From the NCBI RefSeq assembly GCF_000247815.1, contig NW_004775934.1, positions 1 to 64,000 of the forward strand: a stretch of DNA of 64,000 nt, read 5' to 3'. The notes under the pieces are model-generated. The model was given only the letters and a program-made list of their open reading frames with translations. It was not told the origin of the DNA and ran no database searches. Source of the DNA: Ficedula albicollis. Taxonomy: Eukaryota > Chordata > Aves > Passeriformes > Muscicapidae. Position 1 is the stretch's first letter. Each line of letters starts with the position of its first letter. Made by a program: the position numbers and the translations under genes. This document shows positions 49,801 to 61,947 of this stretch, piece after piece.

Positions 49801-52441
49801 AGTATCTATCTGCTGGCTTAGTGGTTCAAAAGCAAGAAAGTTATTGGAACACCAGATTTTCAATCATATAGGAAAAGAAAAGCGTTAAAATAGCATAAAA
49901 ATATCCCTTATCACAAGAGTTACAAAATTGGCATTAGTTTAGTATAAATACAGATATCCTTTTTTTTTCCATTGAAGAAACATACTTGAGTAGTTTTTCC
50001 TGATCCAGTCTCTCCTATAATCAAAACAATTTTATTGTCCTTTATTATTTGGACGATTTCTTCCTGTTTTTCAAGAACTGGTAGTGATTGCCTGAAGGAA
50101 TCAAACTCTGATTCCCCTCTTTTCACTGGGATCTGGGGAATACCATCATTAAGTCGACCACTTGTCTTGTTCACTTCTTTGTTTTCTGTGAAGAGAAGTT
50201 AAAAGTTTATTTATACAGAGAAAGAGGAAGGTCACTAAAACACTGCTCAAAAACTGTACTTCAAAATTAATGTTGCTGACTTTTTATGCATCCCTGTGGG
50301 TAAAGTGACAAACCTGTCACACATTTAGAAATCATACTTATAGCAACACATCCTCTTGAGGTGCTTGAAATAGATCTTTTTCAAAACAATTATTACTTTC
50401 ATAGGTATTTTGAAAAAAGTCTTCCAGAGCATTGCTCAATGTAAAAAAATCCTATCAGGAACAAAAGGAGAAACTAAACCAGAGAAAAAACAGCCTGGTA
50501 TATTTTGATGGCCTTTTTATCTGCACATATATTTTACATCTCTCGTTTTCCCTAGAAATACACACTTACAGAGTTAAACCTTTAAGCTATTCCACCCAGT
50601 TGCCTGAAATCATACTCATTTAAGCATGGTGTATCAAGAGCTGGACTGCACACAGCAGTGTGCGTTAGAAAGCAGTGCATATGTAGCCAAAAAACGTGCA
50701 CATCTTCTGAAGGCGCTATGTCAAATCTAGCATAGCAAGTGCAACTCTGTAATTCCTTGATAATTATTTTACAGAAGAATGAAAAGCTTGCTGTAAACTC
50801 AATTATCCTATTTAATGTGATTAACATTTTCATATACTAAATTACAAGCTCTGTTGTACCAAGACACAGACCAAGAGATCAGGAGAACTAAAAGCACATT
50901 CTTGAGAAGGAGAGAAAGACAAATATTAGACTGTTCATTAACTTACCCCTTCCATTCCTAAGACATTGTGTTTCAGTACTTTTATTATAGCTTCCCTGTG
51001 TTCATTAAACAATCACATTAAACAACTGAAATTGAAAAAAATAGCAAAGGAAGCACTTAAAGAACAAAAACCATGTATCAGAAACATGCAACTAAACAAA
51101 GCATATTAGTACAAGTGTTTTCTGGTCACTACATCCACCTCTGCACACAGAAACACAGTGTAATTCTTCCACTTGTAGCTGCCAAAGCAATAATCTAGAT
51201 AAAAGCGTTGCTTTTAAAAAAAAAAAAAAACAACATTAGAAATTTGTCTTTCGGTGAACTCCTTCATGTTCTAGAAATCAAGAAGTCTGGACAGTAGCCT
51301 TTTAAGGACCAAATCTATTTTGCAGAGATGAAGAAACCAAAACTAAACTTCTTGATTTATCAAGGACATGAATTTCTATAAGCAGAACAGCCATAGTCAT
51401 TTTCTCAAAAAGGTATTCTTACGGCATCATGGTAACACCCTGACTCTTCAGTCCCACCTCACAGCACTTGTAAGAAGCCACATTTCGCAAATGTGCTTCC
51501 AAAAAGATTTGTCTGGAACTGGCTCAAGATTCTAAATTAATTCAGCGCAAGGTAAGACATGGCAATGTGCATTACATGACTGCCCAAGTTCCTCACAACA
51601 CTAGTTATAAAAGACCTTAAAAGTAGGGAAAATTCGTATGTTTGTTTAAAGGTGTCTGTTAGAACACGAGAGGGGACAGAACAGAAGGGGGTTTGTTTTG
51701 TCCCTGGGTTGCAGGTGTTTTTTTTCTCTGGTGTTGATGGGCAAGTCCAAATCAGAAGACACACCGAACATACCAGATTCAACAGCACAAGCATTTCCTC
51801 GCTCTGTCCTTGGCAGGAGCTCTGTCCGTTCTTTATTTGTGACAGGAAAGCTCTGAATTAGACTCCGAACAGCATGTTTCGTATGGAGCGCCAAGTCACA
51901 AGTCATGACTGCATGTGTCAGTTCTGATACATCCTTCTTCCTTACAGTCAGGTATCGATTGGCTCCTTTTCTGTGAGGGAGGAAAACACATCTTAGGAAT
52001 AAGCAACCTATTCTAGGTTAATTTTTATGTGTCAAGGTATGGGATTCTGTGCAAAACATTGGAAAAAAAACAGAGATCACTTTGAAATCTTTGTGAGAAG
52101 CTTCTTTAATGGACCCATTAAATCCACGAAGTATAAAAGCAAGCTGTTCCAAAATGCATGTTACAAGTTTTTCCAAGGATGCATGCAGCAATGACCAAAG
52201 ACACTTATTTCTACATCTACTTTCACACTTTTTTCTCTAATACTAGTCCTTGCTACACAGAGGGTATGTTGAAAACATCAATCAGGTTATTATTAGTCAT
52301 GAAATTCCATTTGTCTGCACCAAAAAACTGAAAGTTGCACCCCAACTTACCCTTTGCTTTTAGACACCAGTCCAAGAGACTGACAGAGCCGATGAACATA
52401 CGCTCTTTCAGTACTAGTGAAACTAGAAGGAAATTCCATCT
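25766..52441 (-). CDS. YTHDC2: YTHDC2, 3'-5' RNA helicase and m6A reader (all exons except the first)
   Basis: YTHDC2 binds N6-methyladenosine RNA and unwinds RNA 3' to 5'. With MEIOC and XRN1 it drives the switch from mitosis to meiosis in germ cells; it acts in the cytoplasm. Twenty-eight exons join in frame: R3H domain, helicase motif I GETGSGKT, motif Ia [12 protein letters not shown] box, SAA motif III, two ankyrin repeats between the RecA-like domains, motif [10 protein letters not shown], motif VI QRKGRAGR, HA2/OB region, Ser-rich linker, and a C-terminal YTH domain with the GIWST and DWGSAG tryptophans of the aromatic cage. The exons total 4,100 nt, giving 1,365 codons before the stop; the family is about 1,430 residues, so only ~65 N-terminal residues are missing. 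No frameshift or internal stop is seen. Confidence 0.97.
26916..27098 (-). CDS. YTHDC2: YTHDC2 exon, second half of YTH domain
   Basis: Encodes the YTH core with [18 protein letters not shown] and [20 protein letters not shown]. It includes the second aromatic-cage tryptophan. Splice sites are canonical (gtaata donor). Confidence 0.96.
28799..29002 (-). CDS. YTHDC2: YTHDC2 exon, first half of YTH domain
   Basis: Encodes [33 protein letters not shown] and [14 protein letters not shown]. It carries the first cage tryptophan. The donor is gtgagt. Confidence 0.96.
29988..30153 (-). CDS. YTHDC2: YTHDC2 exon, serine-rich linker
   Basis: Encodes the low-complexity linker before the YTH domain, with [19 protein letters not shown]. 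It aligns with the Ser/Pro-rich region of mammalian YTHDC2. Confidence 0.92.
30555..30844 (-). CDS. YTHDC2: YTHDC2 exon after the OB-fold region
   Basis: Encodes [38 protein letters not shown] and the start of the linker. It is strongly conserved with mammals. Confidence 0.96.
32259..32368 (-). CDS. YTHDC2: YTHDC2 exon
   Basis: Encodes [19 protein letters not shown] and [14 protein letters not shown]. The donor is gtaagt. Confidence 0.95.
33458..33653 (-). CDS. YTHDC2: YTHDC2 exon, OB-fold region
   Basis: Encodes [34 protein letters not shown] and the segment to SSFR. Confidence 0.95.
33728..33890 (+). mobile_element. CR1 LINE 3' end in a YTHDC2 intron
   Basis: Carries the typical CR1 3' region (ggtcccttccaacccaaa) ending in cattctgtgattctat. 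It is 5' truncated and antisense to YTHDC2. Confidence 0.9.
34306..34511 (-). CDS. YTHDC2: YTHDC2 exon, HA2/OB region
   Basis: Encodes [40 protein letters not shown] and [13 protein letters not shown]. Confidence 0.97.
34982..35108 (-). CDS. YTHDC2: YTHDC2 exon, HA2 region
   Basis: Encodes [40 protein letters not shown] and ASG. Confidence 0.96.
35592..35864 (-). CDS. YTHDC2: YTHDC2 exon, HA2 domain
   Basis: This is the second-largest exon (273 nt). It encodes [38 protein letters not shown] and [20 protein letters not shown], the ratchet-like helical region common to DEAH helicases. Confidence 0.97.
36192..36311 (-). CDS. YTHDC2: YTHDC2 exon, winged-helix region
   Basis: Encodes [20 protein letters not shown] and [20 protein letters not shown], the winged-helix segment after the second RecA-like domain. 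Confidence 0.96.
36448..36553 (-). CDS. YTHDC2: YTHDC2 exon, end of RecA2
   Basis: Completes motif VI (AGRC follows QRKGR from the previous exon) and continues [20 protein letters not shown]. Confidence 0.95.
37419..37501 (-). CDS. YTHDC2: YTHDC2 exon, motif VI
   Basis: Encodes [18 protein letters not shown] and [10 protein letters not shown], the first half of helicase motif VI. Confidence 0.95.
38436..38516 (-). CDS. YTHDC2: YTHDC2 exon, motif V
   Basis: Encodes [20 protein letters not shown] then DSGKVKE. It begins directly after a GC-AG intron. Confidence 0.96.
38614..38701 (-). CDS. YTHDC2: YTHDC2 exon with a GC splice donor
   Basis: Encodes [20 protein letters not shown] then TPPSGIRKI. 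The only donor keeping the next exon (ILSTN) in frame is GCAAGT at 38613-38608. The GT four bases downstream would shift the frame. Confidence 0.93.
38779..38875 (-). CDS. YTHDC2: YTHDC2 exon, RecA2 start
   Basis: Encodes [20 protein letters not shown] and [11 protein letters not shown], helicase motif IV region. Confidence 0.96.
39057..39235 (-). CDS. YTHDC2: YTHDC2 exon after the ankyrin repeats
   Basis: Encodes [40 protein letters not shown] and [16 protein letters not shown]. Confidence 0.97.
39986..40051 (-). CDS. YTHDC2: YTHDC2 exon, ankyrin repeat 2
   Basis: This 66-nt exon encodes [20 protein letters not shown] followed by Y. It is part of the ankyrin insert unique to YTHDC2 among DEAH helicases. 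Confidence 0.95.
40921..41047 (-). CDS. YTHDC2: YTHDC2 exon, ankyrin repeat 1
   Basis: Encodes [38 protein letters not shown] and SSNGW. The G-A-T-A-L-M and Q-L-I-x-x-G-A pattern is a canonical ankyrin repeat. Confidence 0.96.
41382..41517 (-). CDS. YTHDC2: YTHDC2 exon
   Basis: Encodes [40 protein letters not shown] and TENVS, between the first RecA-like domain and the ankyrin insert. Confidence 0.97.
41916..42064 (-). CDS. YTHDC2: YTHDC2 exon, variable segment
   Basis: Encodes [18 protein letters not shown] and [16 protein letters not shown]. It is less conserved than its neighbours, in keeping with a surface insert. Confidence 0.94.
43108..43215 (-). CDS. YTHDC2: YTHDC2 exon
   Basis: Encodes [20 protein letters not shown] and [15 protein letters not shown]. 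Confidence 0.96.
45301..45457 (-). CDS. YTHDC2: YTHDC2 exon, DEVH box and motif III
   Basis: Begins with [19 protein letters not shown], carrying the Walker B DEVH (a DEAH variant normal for this protein), and contains [20 protein letters not shown] with motif III SAA. The Glu of DEVH needed for ATP hydrolysis is present. Confidence 0.97.
46313..46411. repeat. Two-copy 49-50-bp tandem repeat in a YTHDC2 intron
   Basis: The sequence aatgtaagcctccctaaggc through ctgacaggggaagt occurs twice in succession with a few differences. Confidence 0.88.
46694..46796 (-). CDS. YTHDC2: YTHDC2 exon
   Basis: Encodes [20 protein letters not shown] and [14 protein letters not shown], just before the DEVH box. 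Donor gtgagc. Confidence 0.95.
47139..47990 (-). mobile_element. GC-rich interspersed repeat, probable old ERVL-type LTR
   Basis: Intronic block of higher GC content. Minus-strand reading has recurring CTGGAGCAG-type and GTGAAGGACTG-type units, which I associate with avian ERVL LTRs. No target-site duplication or exact ends were found. It contains several minus-strand open frames that I regard as non-coding. Confidence 0.5.
49226..49392 (-). CDS. YTHDC2: YTHDC2 exon, motif Ia
   Basis: Encodes [40 protein letters not shown] and [12 protein letters not shown]. It contains motif Ia and the IGYQIR motif (motif Ib/Ic region). Confidence 0.97.
49986..50185 (-). CDS. YTHDC2: YTHDC2 exon, Walker A
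   Basis: Encodes [40 protein letters not shown] and [16 protein letters not shown]. The Walker A lysine is present. Confidence 0.98.
51774..51970 (-). CDS. YTHDC2: YTHDC2 exon, second half of R3H domain
   Basis: Encodes [33 protein letters not shown] and [19 protein letters not shown]. The donor is gtatgt. Confidence 0.96.
52351..52441 (-). CDS. YTHDC2: YTHDC2 second coding exon, first half of R3H domain
   Basis: Encodes [20 protein letters not shown] then [10 protein letters not shown]. The acceptor (gttctag) leaves two bases to complete a codon from the preceding exon, so this Met is internal and the true start lies in an upstream exon that I cannot find. Confidence 0.94.
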
Positions 52442-52517
52442 CTAGAACGACAAATAATAATTAAAAAAAAACCAGTAACAATGCAACAGGCAATAATCTT
52501 GACATACTATCTCAATG

Positions 52518-53215
52518 TTACAGAATCACAGACTTGTTAGGATTGGGAAGGGAGATCACCCAATGCAAGCCCCCAGCCAAGGTACAAAAACCTGGAGCAG
52601 GTGACAGAGAAACATATCCAAGTAGGTTTGGGATGTCTCCAGAGAAGGAAACTCCATGCTCTCCCTGGGCAGCAGTTCCAGTGCTCTACCATCCTCAATG
52701 GAAAGAAGCTCTCCCTCGTGCTGAGATGAACTTCTTGTGTTTTAATTTATGGCCATTGCTTCTTGTCCTGTCACCAAGAATTCCACACTGCCCTCCTGGG
52801 ACTCATACTGGATATACTTATACGCATTAACGAGATCTCCTCTCAGTCTTCTCTAGGCCCAGCTCCCAGCTTCTCTAGGGCCAGCTTCTCAGGCCTAGCT
52901 CCCACACCTCTCCTGGTAAGAAATGCTCCAGACATCTCATCTCATCTCATCTCATCTCATCTCATCTCATCTCATCTCATCTCATCTCATCTCATCTCAT
53001 CTCATCTCATCTCATCTCATCTCATCTCATCTCATCTCATCTCATCTCATCTCATCTCATCTCATCTCATCTCATCTCATCTCATCTCATCTCATCTCAT
53101 CTCATCTCATCTCATCTCATCTCATCTCATCTGTCCCTGCTGGACCCACTTCGGTGGCTCCCTGTCTCCTGTATCCAGAGCTGGGCACAGCACCCAGAAG
53201 GGCCTCACTGGGGCC
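52518..53215 (-). mobile_element. CR1 LINE 3' part, split by a microsatellite
   Basis: Plus-strand reading starts with the reverse complement of the CR1 terminus (cagaatcacaga) and follows CR1 order through ctccctgggcagcagttcca and cttcttgtcctgtcacc to gatctcctctcag. After the (CTCAT)n array it resumes with ctggacccacttcggtggc and gagctgggcacagcaccca. Both halves are collinear with one element. Confidence 0.88.
52934..53132. repeat. (CTCAT)n microsatellite, about 39 units
   Basis: A perfect pentanucleotide array of just under 200 bp. It sits where CR1 elements have a cctcatcat-type sequence, so it probably grew from it. It generates long Leu-Ile-Ser-Ser-His frames that are not genes. Confidence 0.97.
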
Positions 53216-54060
<845 letters not shown>

Positions 54061-54773
54061 GCATTAAACATAGTTACGGCAAGGGGCATCTCGGCGCTCA
54101 GCCTCCCCGCTCTGTAAAGTGCTACTTGCCCTAGATTTTGGATCGTCTTTTCCTGCTGTCCTTTGACTCCACGCTGAGGACATGAGATAGAATTTAAACC
54201 CAAATCTCTTTGGCATGGCACAGGGCTCGGTATTGAAGGCTGCTGCTTTGGAAACATCATTAACATCATCTTCGGAGAGGAACAAATTACTCAGTTGTGA
54301 GCTGAACTGGAGAATTAAATAAACAGAGAATAAACAGTCACTGATGTAGCCGGCTGAAAAATAGCTCTTAAGAGACCTCTACCAAAGCTGTGCACAAGGC
54401 TCATTTCAGCATAATTCTGCACTGATAGGCCATACTGGAGCTGAACGATTGATCTAGTTTAATGTTGCATTTAAATTTTTTTTCAGTTTTTCCAGTACAG
54501 GTATCTGCTATGTTTCTTCAATAAAGTACATAATGCTAGTTCCCCAGAGCTGTTCCTATGACATTCAGTACTGCCACCTCAGAGCTCATCAGAGTTATTA
54601 TGGAAAATTAAACACTTCAGCTGAATAAAATGAGGATTACTCTTTTCATCCTTGGTGTCAACAGTAACAACTGAGAGCTCACAACTCGTTTGAAAGAGTC
54701 ACATCAGAAATCTTTAATTAAGAACCCAGATCTCTTAACAGTTTCTGCCTCTTAACAGCATAATTTGCCTTGC

Positions 54774-54787
54774 TAAAAAAACAAAAA

Positions 54788-54839
<52 letters not shown>
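54774..54839. repeat. A-rich tract
   Basis: A short interrupted A-run (aaaaaaacaaaaac) followed by about 50 uninterrupted A. It may be a retrotransposed tail or a simple repeat. No source sequence or target duplication was seen. Confidence 0.8.
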
Positions 54840-54841
<2 letters not shown>

Positions 54842-57800
54842 AACCCACAATTATTCTGAAAAATTATTCCTCAAGCCCAATTCTGCTCTCAGTTGGCAAT
54901 CCTGTAAATACAGCTGCACAGAGAGATCTGTTGGGTTAGGTCTCATCTATATGGCCAAGAGTGGGGTGAAGCCTGAGTGCATCCTGCTTAACAAATGCCT
55001 TAATACATCCCTTCTCTTCTTTCACTGCTTTTTTGAATCTCCAATGTTATTAGAAGAGTGAAAAAATAGGAGAGTGTAGTCACCCATGCACTGCCTGCTG
55101 CAGCCCAGCTAAAGATAAAACCGCAGTCGGCACTCAGCATATGAAAACACATAAGCAAAGACAGAATTGTGCTTACCCAAGCTCTTAGACATGGAAGTTT
55201 TATTCTTTATATGCATTTGCTTAATAAAAATTACTAGCTGTGGATTTTCATATTAGAATTAACAACCTGTAAGTCAAAATTCTGTTTTCATGATTGGCCT
55301 CAGAAATACCTTCTGTATAATGTTTACTCAAAACAAATAACTCCCAGAATAAGCATTATTTCCTTCTATTAACATATGTCCAAATGCCCATGCATTTTTT
55401 TGTAAAAAGAATTAAGAGGCAGCAAGTTTTTGCAGTTTTATGCAAAAATACATCTGCATGTTTAAATACAATTAGGTATTCTTATTTTACACTCCCTGGA
55501 GGCATTTTTTCTGACTTCTTTTTATTTTGCAGAATAATTTCTCTCTTGTAAACACTCTTACATTCCACAAAAAATGCCAGTTCTAAGAAAAAAATAACTG
55601 CAATGGGAGTTTGTGAAACAGGATTATCTACTATGTACTGTGTTAGATTGTGTCAGATTTGACTGCAAAATAGTTAGTCTTTCTGGGTTTTTTTGTTTGT
55701 GATTTTTAAAAAGATTTTAAGTGCTGTAAGACTTATTAGCTGTTGAAATATTATGCAAGGATCACTGGTGAGCCAATTCTTCAAGACCAAGTTAATGAAA
55801 AAGCACAAGATATATTTATGTTTTCAGTTCCTTGATTACCAAAAAAATATAGGGTTTTTTTAAGCATCATAGTAAATGTGTAACCAGACAGCTGTTGGCT
55901 GCTCTGATTGTTAATGATCCCATTAAGTAAGTTATGTATTTACACACATTTGGAGAAGCAAGACTAATGTCAAATTATAGAGATATTTGTTTAATAAATT
56001 AACTGCAGTGAAAATGGGCATCTCTTACTTTACTGCACTACTGTATACCCTGATAGTACCCCAGACCTTTGGCTGCTGATGTGGGCTCTCTTTGGGTGAT
56101 TGCCTCCGCCCCATTTCTATAACCTCTCCTATCATCTACTGAGACATAACTTCTTATTTATCTGTCTTTCCCACTTCCTTACTCAAATTTTTATTTATTT
56201 TTAGACATCAAGGAGAAAGCCTTTCAATCACTTCTGTCCCTGTAAAACAACCTCTCTCAAGTCCGCACTTGCCACAGTCCTGAGCTTGGGCTGTTGAACT
56301 TCAGGGGAAAACTGGAACCTTTCAGTGGAGCTCAAGGCATCCATACAGTTCAGCAATGAATCCAGAATAAAGGCTGGGAAGAGCATGATTCCCAACAGGG
56401 TCAAATATGCCCCAGTTCTTCCCACAGCTTTCTCCACTACTCCTCACTCCTAAATTGAGAAACTCTACTTTCCAGGGTGAGGAAATGACAGAGGACAGAA
56501 GGAAGAGTGGAATGATCCTGTGCTAACAGACCTTCCTGTGTCTAGATATAAAGGCAGCATGAAAACTGCAGGGAGCCCATGTCTTGTGAGCTTAGGAGCA
56601 GATTGAAGGCAGAACAATTTCATATCTGCGATTCATGAAGCTGTGTCTTTGCTGAAATTAGAACTGAGTGGAACTGATGTGCTCGCTATGGAGATTTATT
56701 TATCCAAATATAATTTCCTGTTAGAATACTGTTTCAGTGAAATATTTTGACTAAAATAACACCTATGTTGCAGAAATTTTCTGGACCACAGAACACGTTT
56801 AACTATTGCAGTCATCAGTAGCCTGCAGAAAAAAGTGATTGAGGTTACCTCATAGTCACAGTCTACAAAAAGTCCATTTATCTTTACATGTGCCCCTACT
56901 TTTTTCACCCAAGTAGTATTTTGTTAACAGAGATATAGCTTCAAATAACATATTTTGATAAAAAATAGTGGAAATATTCAATATCTTTGTTTACATGTAT
57001 ATACAAGAAATGAGAAAATTAATTTCTAACTTTCTGTATCCAAGTTGTGGATCCTTACATAAGTTCCAGGAGTAGGAACCTGTTTGAGTAGGAGAGAAGT
57101 TTAGGATATTTTTGGAAAAAGGGGCAAGCCTGTTCTCATTTCTATTCATCATCATCACAAAAAAGTACACTTTTTAGAATAGTATTGTAAGGTGGTTGAG
57201 CATTTATAAAGGTGAAGAATGAGTAGAAAGCTTCTCAAAAGAAGCCTTAATATTCTATCTAAAATTAATATTCTATCTAAAATATTTTCAATCCTAGATA
57301 AAATATCTCAGTTTTGCAGATCACTCTTGGGAGTAGAAGAAAAATCTGAAAAACTGGCCTCACAAAAATAAAGATAATTTCTTTTGAATATGCTGTTTAA
57401 GAATTTTCAAACAGCTCTACTTGCAAAGAATTCCACAGTAAAGGCTGCACAAGACTTACATTTCTAGATGGAGCTTGAAATCATAAGTCTGTGATGAGAA
57501 CAAAGTAAATATAAAGAAAGTAATGTGAAGAAAGTAATACAGTGACTTCAAACACAAGATTTTGATGAGAATCAACTAGCAACTTCCTAGCTAAACCATG
57601 GCTCTGTTAGCAGCAGATGCTACACAATGGTGTTTTAAATTACATTAATTTGAACTCACATTATGTGTCTGTTACTTTCAATTTTGTTACGATGAAGATC
57701 AATAAGCAAAGATGGTCTTTATCTGAAACCAACTGAAACACAGAATAATCTCTCCTTTGATACCACCAGGCATTGCTTTTGATCATAGTGCACATCAAAA

Positions 57801-59659
57801 TCTTCAGTCTGAATACCTAAGCAGTGGCAGCAATTAGAATAGCTAATTCCCCCATCTATCTTACAGCAACATCAAAAATGTGCATTTTCTAAGTTGCATC
57901 ACAGAAAACAAAGCAGGTTTTTATTTTCACTTCCCTAATGAGAAAAAAAAAAGTTTACATAGGAAATAACTTTTACTTAGCACTTCTATTACCTGGGCAT
58001 GGTTTATATAGGCTGGGCACAGATTTAGATCTGTGTATATTCACATCTTAGTAGCTTGGTGTACATGTGCAAAGTCATGTTATGTGAATGCTGGTGGCCA
58101 AGCTAGCTCCACCCTGGTCCCATGTCCCAACCTGGCCTTTGTTGTCCCCAGGGAGGTGTCTAATACCCTGGGCTGACCTGGCTGGGATGGCTGGATGGGT
58201 CCTGGCTGCCAGGCCCTGCCGTGCCTTCCCAGGCAGCCCCCACAGCCTCTGGCTTCCCAGCCCCTTGAGATGTTGATTGTAATAATGATACAACAAACCA
58301 TGGATTGAGATCTGACCTGAGTGCAGAGGATCCAAGTGATTAGAAAGTATAAGTTAAATTGTATTATAAATTCCTTACCATCCTAGTTATAGACTGTACT
58401 ATGTTGACTCTGCTTGTAGAAATCTGTGCCATTCTAATAATAAGTTCTCTTCTATATCAATCATAACATCCCGTTAAGAAAACAAAGTTTTCATTGTACC
58501 TATGGTTTAGTGTCATGCTAACTCTGCCAATATCACCAAGAGAACCCTCCTGTGTTGGGCAACAGTGTCACTCAGCTAACAGTGACACGTCTATTAACCA
58601 AGAACTCATACAACAACAGGGAACTTTTTAGCAAGTGTGTGAAAAGGGCTGGATGTAGTATTTAGAAGACTGAAAGGGATGGTATTCTGGGCAGTTGGAC
58701 TCTGGATACTGAGAAAGTTCTGCATTGCACACCCTGGCTACGTTGCTGAAAGGAATATTACTAAATTAAAACTTCCTGCTTGCAAATTGAGTTACTATTT
58801 GTGTTGTTGGTGGGTTTTGAAATAGGTTTATTGAAAAATGCTACGGCTGAATGTTATCTAGAAGGAAGTTTTTCTCTTTTTTTGGTCCATTGATTTTGGT
58901 GATTTGGCAGCTTTTTATGCAGTGACTTAAGCTGTTTTCTACTGCAAAAGCATCTATAGTTAAATTTAGAGAGGTTTACAGTGCATTTCTTTTTCTGTTG
59001 CTTAACACCTAATTTGAGGTAGACTTGACTTTCAGAGATCACATGAACCTAAGTGTCCTGTTGATTTGGTGGAAAGTCTGAGAAGTCCAGCATATCTGGA
59101 AATCAGGTGTCTCCTATCCACCTTTCAGAGATCTCAGATTTGGGATATATAAATGTTGGAGATTAAGAGCAGCTAACAGTGCTATAGCATTGTTATTAAC
59201 ATTTGCATTGACTGTCTGGTGTATGCTTATTTGCATTTAGAATTCAGGGTATTATGGACAATTAATATTGTAGAATATAGATTAATATTGAAAAAACTAC
59301 AGATTCATTTAACTTACATGGAAGACAAGCGAAGAAATACCAACGGATTGACAGTTAAAACCCACAGTCTTAAATAGAAAACACACATACTTTTAAAAGA
59401 TTTCTTTTGAGAAATATCAAGCCTATTCTCCTACTCACAGCAGTACGGAGCTCTCACTCCCTGCCCTTCTTCCTGCCTTCTCTTCACAGCTTTCTAGGCA
59501 CCACACACCCCTCGCACCCGGGACACTTCAGGCAGAATTGTACTTTCTGCTGCACAGCATACTTTGGTTTTAAATGTAGGGGGTTTGCCATCTGAAATAT
59601 ACATTCTTTGCTGTAGGAGTGATCTGCCACATAATTCACGGCAGGCACAGGAATGTGGT

Positions 59660-59742
59660 GATCTGCAGCTTATTGTATTGCTTTCCAATTGATGTGATGC
59701 GAACTGCGGCTTATTGTATTGCTTTCCAATTGATGTGATGAA
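59660..59742. repeat. Two-copy 40-bp tandem repeat
   Basis: The unit gcttattgtattgctttcca plus attgatgtgatg occurs at 59669 and 59709. Confidence 0.9.
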
Positions 59743-60292
59743 TCTTTTTAAAAAATTAGATGCAAGATAGACACAATACAAGCTAGCAAGCCCAGCTGGT
59801 TTTACAGTCTTGCATGCCATACCATAGCTAGTATATCAGCTGTTCCTATCAGCAAGGAGGAACTGGTATCAGGGAAAATCAGAAACCACTGCATCAGGCT
59901 TTTTTGGGACTGTGCAAAGGCAAAACAGTTAACTACAGCTGATCCCCAGAAAGGGAAAAGACAGTAGGAAAAGTTCAATCCAACCATCTCAAAAATTGTT
60001 CTCAATAAGCAGGGAGGAGATAAGGAATGGGTGAATTTCTGATCCACAAAGAAAGCTACTGTGTAAATTGTGCAGCTAGGATGAGAACAAAAGATAAAGT
60101 GTTACGTAGATTAGAGGAGAAGTGGGAAATTAGTTTAAAAAAGGTGAGAATGGATCAACTTTGAGGCTCAGTAGAGAGCATCAGGATGGAGAGAGATTGT
60201 TCTTTGAGATTCTCATTGCGGTATTTTGGATCCGATCTTGCTGCATTGATACTGGTGGCCTTGTCAGGAAACATTGTTTTAGGACTCTGTAA

Positions 60293-60372
60293 AGAATCAC
60301 AGAATCACAGAATATCGCAAGATAAAAGGGACTCATACAAGTACCTCGTGTCAAACTCCCTGTGGTTAAGAA
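60293..60372 (-). mobile_element. CR1 3' end fragment
   Basis: Plus-strand aatcacagaatcacagaat followed by aagggactcatacaagtac matches the reverse complement of a CR1 3' terminus. It is about 80 bp and divergent. Confidence 0.75.
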
Positions 60373-61752
60373 TTTGCATTCTTAGTAAGAAGCAGTTCAT
60401 GCTGTATTTGCAGAATTTGTGCAAGGATTCTTATGTGTGGTATTGATCAGCTCGTCTATGGGATCTGGCTGAAGAAAATGTTTGTTTGACTTCCCATCTC
60501 CAGTCCTCAGTGTAAACAAACAGCTGCAGTAATCAGCTGATATCACACATGAGCAACATCCTGCCTAGAGCTGAAAAAATGTGTGGTAAGACTGAGTCAG
60601 ACCACTGTAAGTCAGGAGATGGAACATCTGAAAGGACAGTTGCAATATTCTCTGTTTTCAGTGCCTTGAAAGAGTATGGAACTGTGTTGACTCCATATTA
60701 CAGTGCCCTGGTCATCCAGCAAGAACTAAGGTGAGCAATGTAAAACTTGGAAACCTGCAGAGACTGAGACAATACGAGAGTGAGTGTAGGCATGCTTACA
60801 CTTGTAAATAGTTTTAATTAATAAAATGCCCGAGGGACTCTTTACCTTGTAATGACTTACGTAATCAAGGTACAATAAGTATTAATAATTAGAACTATTG
60901 CCATCAGTTTATGTATTTGAAAGGTACTGTGCAACAAGTGTGATAACTTTGCTGAATTTATATATTCAATAATCCCTGTCAGTAATGAGGAAGATCAAGA
61001 TGCTTTGTGGCATGAACTGGATGTCTTCAAAGACTTAATTAACAGAAGGATTATATATACATACTTATTAGATATTATGAGAGAAACGTATGTCCTTAAT
61101 AACAAGATCTTTCTTTTTTCAAATACAGAAACGGGTAAGGAAAAAAATTAGTTGACCCAAATTAATCATAGGGTGATGGAGTAAGAAACATTATGCGTAT
61201 GTAAACTGAAAAGCTGTTCCAGACTGTTTCAGACTACCTGTTTCCAGTAGAGATAAAACAGATTGGGGCTGGTGCTGTATCACTTCTTCTCACAGGAATA
61301 AGAATAAAAACCACTGAATAAAACTTAATTAGGTACAGAGAAGGGTGGCAAAGAACTAAAGGAAATGAAAAAGCTGCACTATACAGACACAATTTTATTT
61401 TTTCCTCCGGCCACATGATAACTGCAAAGAAAACTACTTTTGTTTAAATTAAAAGGAGACCAACAGGCAGGGAAGGGTATAGGCCACAAACATGTTAAAG
61501 GGCAGAAAAACGAATTATCGATTTCACAGGTAAGATTTGATCAGTGGAAAGGAACTGGATGAGCCAAGAGGGACTGGTGCTCTGCACCTCAGAATGCTTT
61601 TACCTGACCAGTACCCCCTCAACCAGTCTGGAGTGCAATCGCAGGAAACGCTGAGGTTTGTTGGCTTCCATAGACCGGCCGCAGGCAAAGCAGCACCTCC
61701 GGAGCAGGCAGCCGGCCTTGCCCGGCTCCAGGAGAACAAGAGACACTCGGGT

Positions 61753-61947
<195 letters not shown>

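Larger units (their letters stand above)
25856..52350 (-). other. YTHDC2 introns, general content
   Basis: The 27 introns between the listed exons are AT-rich. The longest are 46797-49225, 43216-45300, 27099-28798, 50186-51773 and 30845-32258. Apart from the CR1 fragment, the GC-rich repeat at 47.1-48.0 kb, the small tandem repeat and short A-rich runs (for example 44331-44351), I recognised nothing: no nested gene, tRNA or other non-coding RNA. Confidence 0.6.
54067..61500. other. YTHDC2-MCC intergenic interval
   Basis: About 7.4 kb of mostly AT-rich sequence with short frames only. It holds a poly-A tract, a CR1 fragment and a small tandem repeat, listed separately. A GC-richer patch at 58080-58270 has no exon that I can support. 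No RNA gene was recognised. Confidence 0.55.

Noticed and set aside
25766..52441. YTHDC2 as a processed or decayed pseudogene
   Set aside because: Introns are present, all splice phases agree, catalytic motifs are intact, and total length fits the family.
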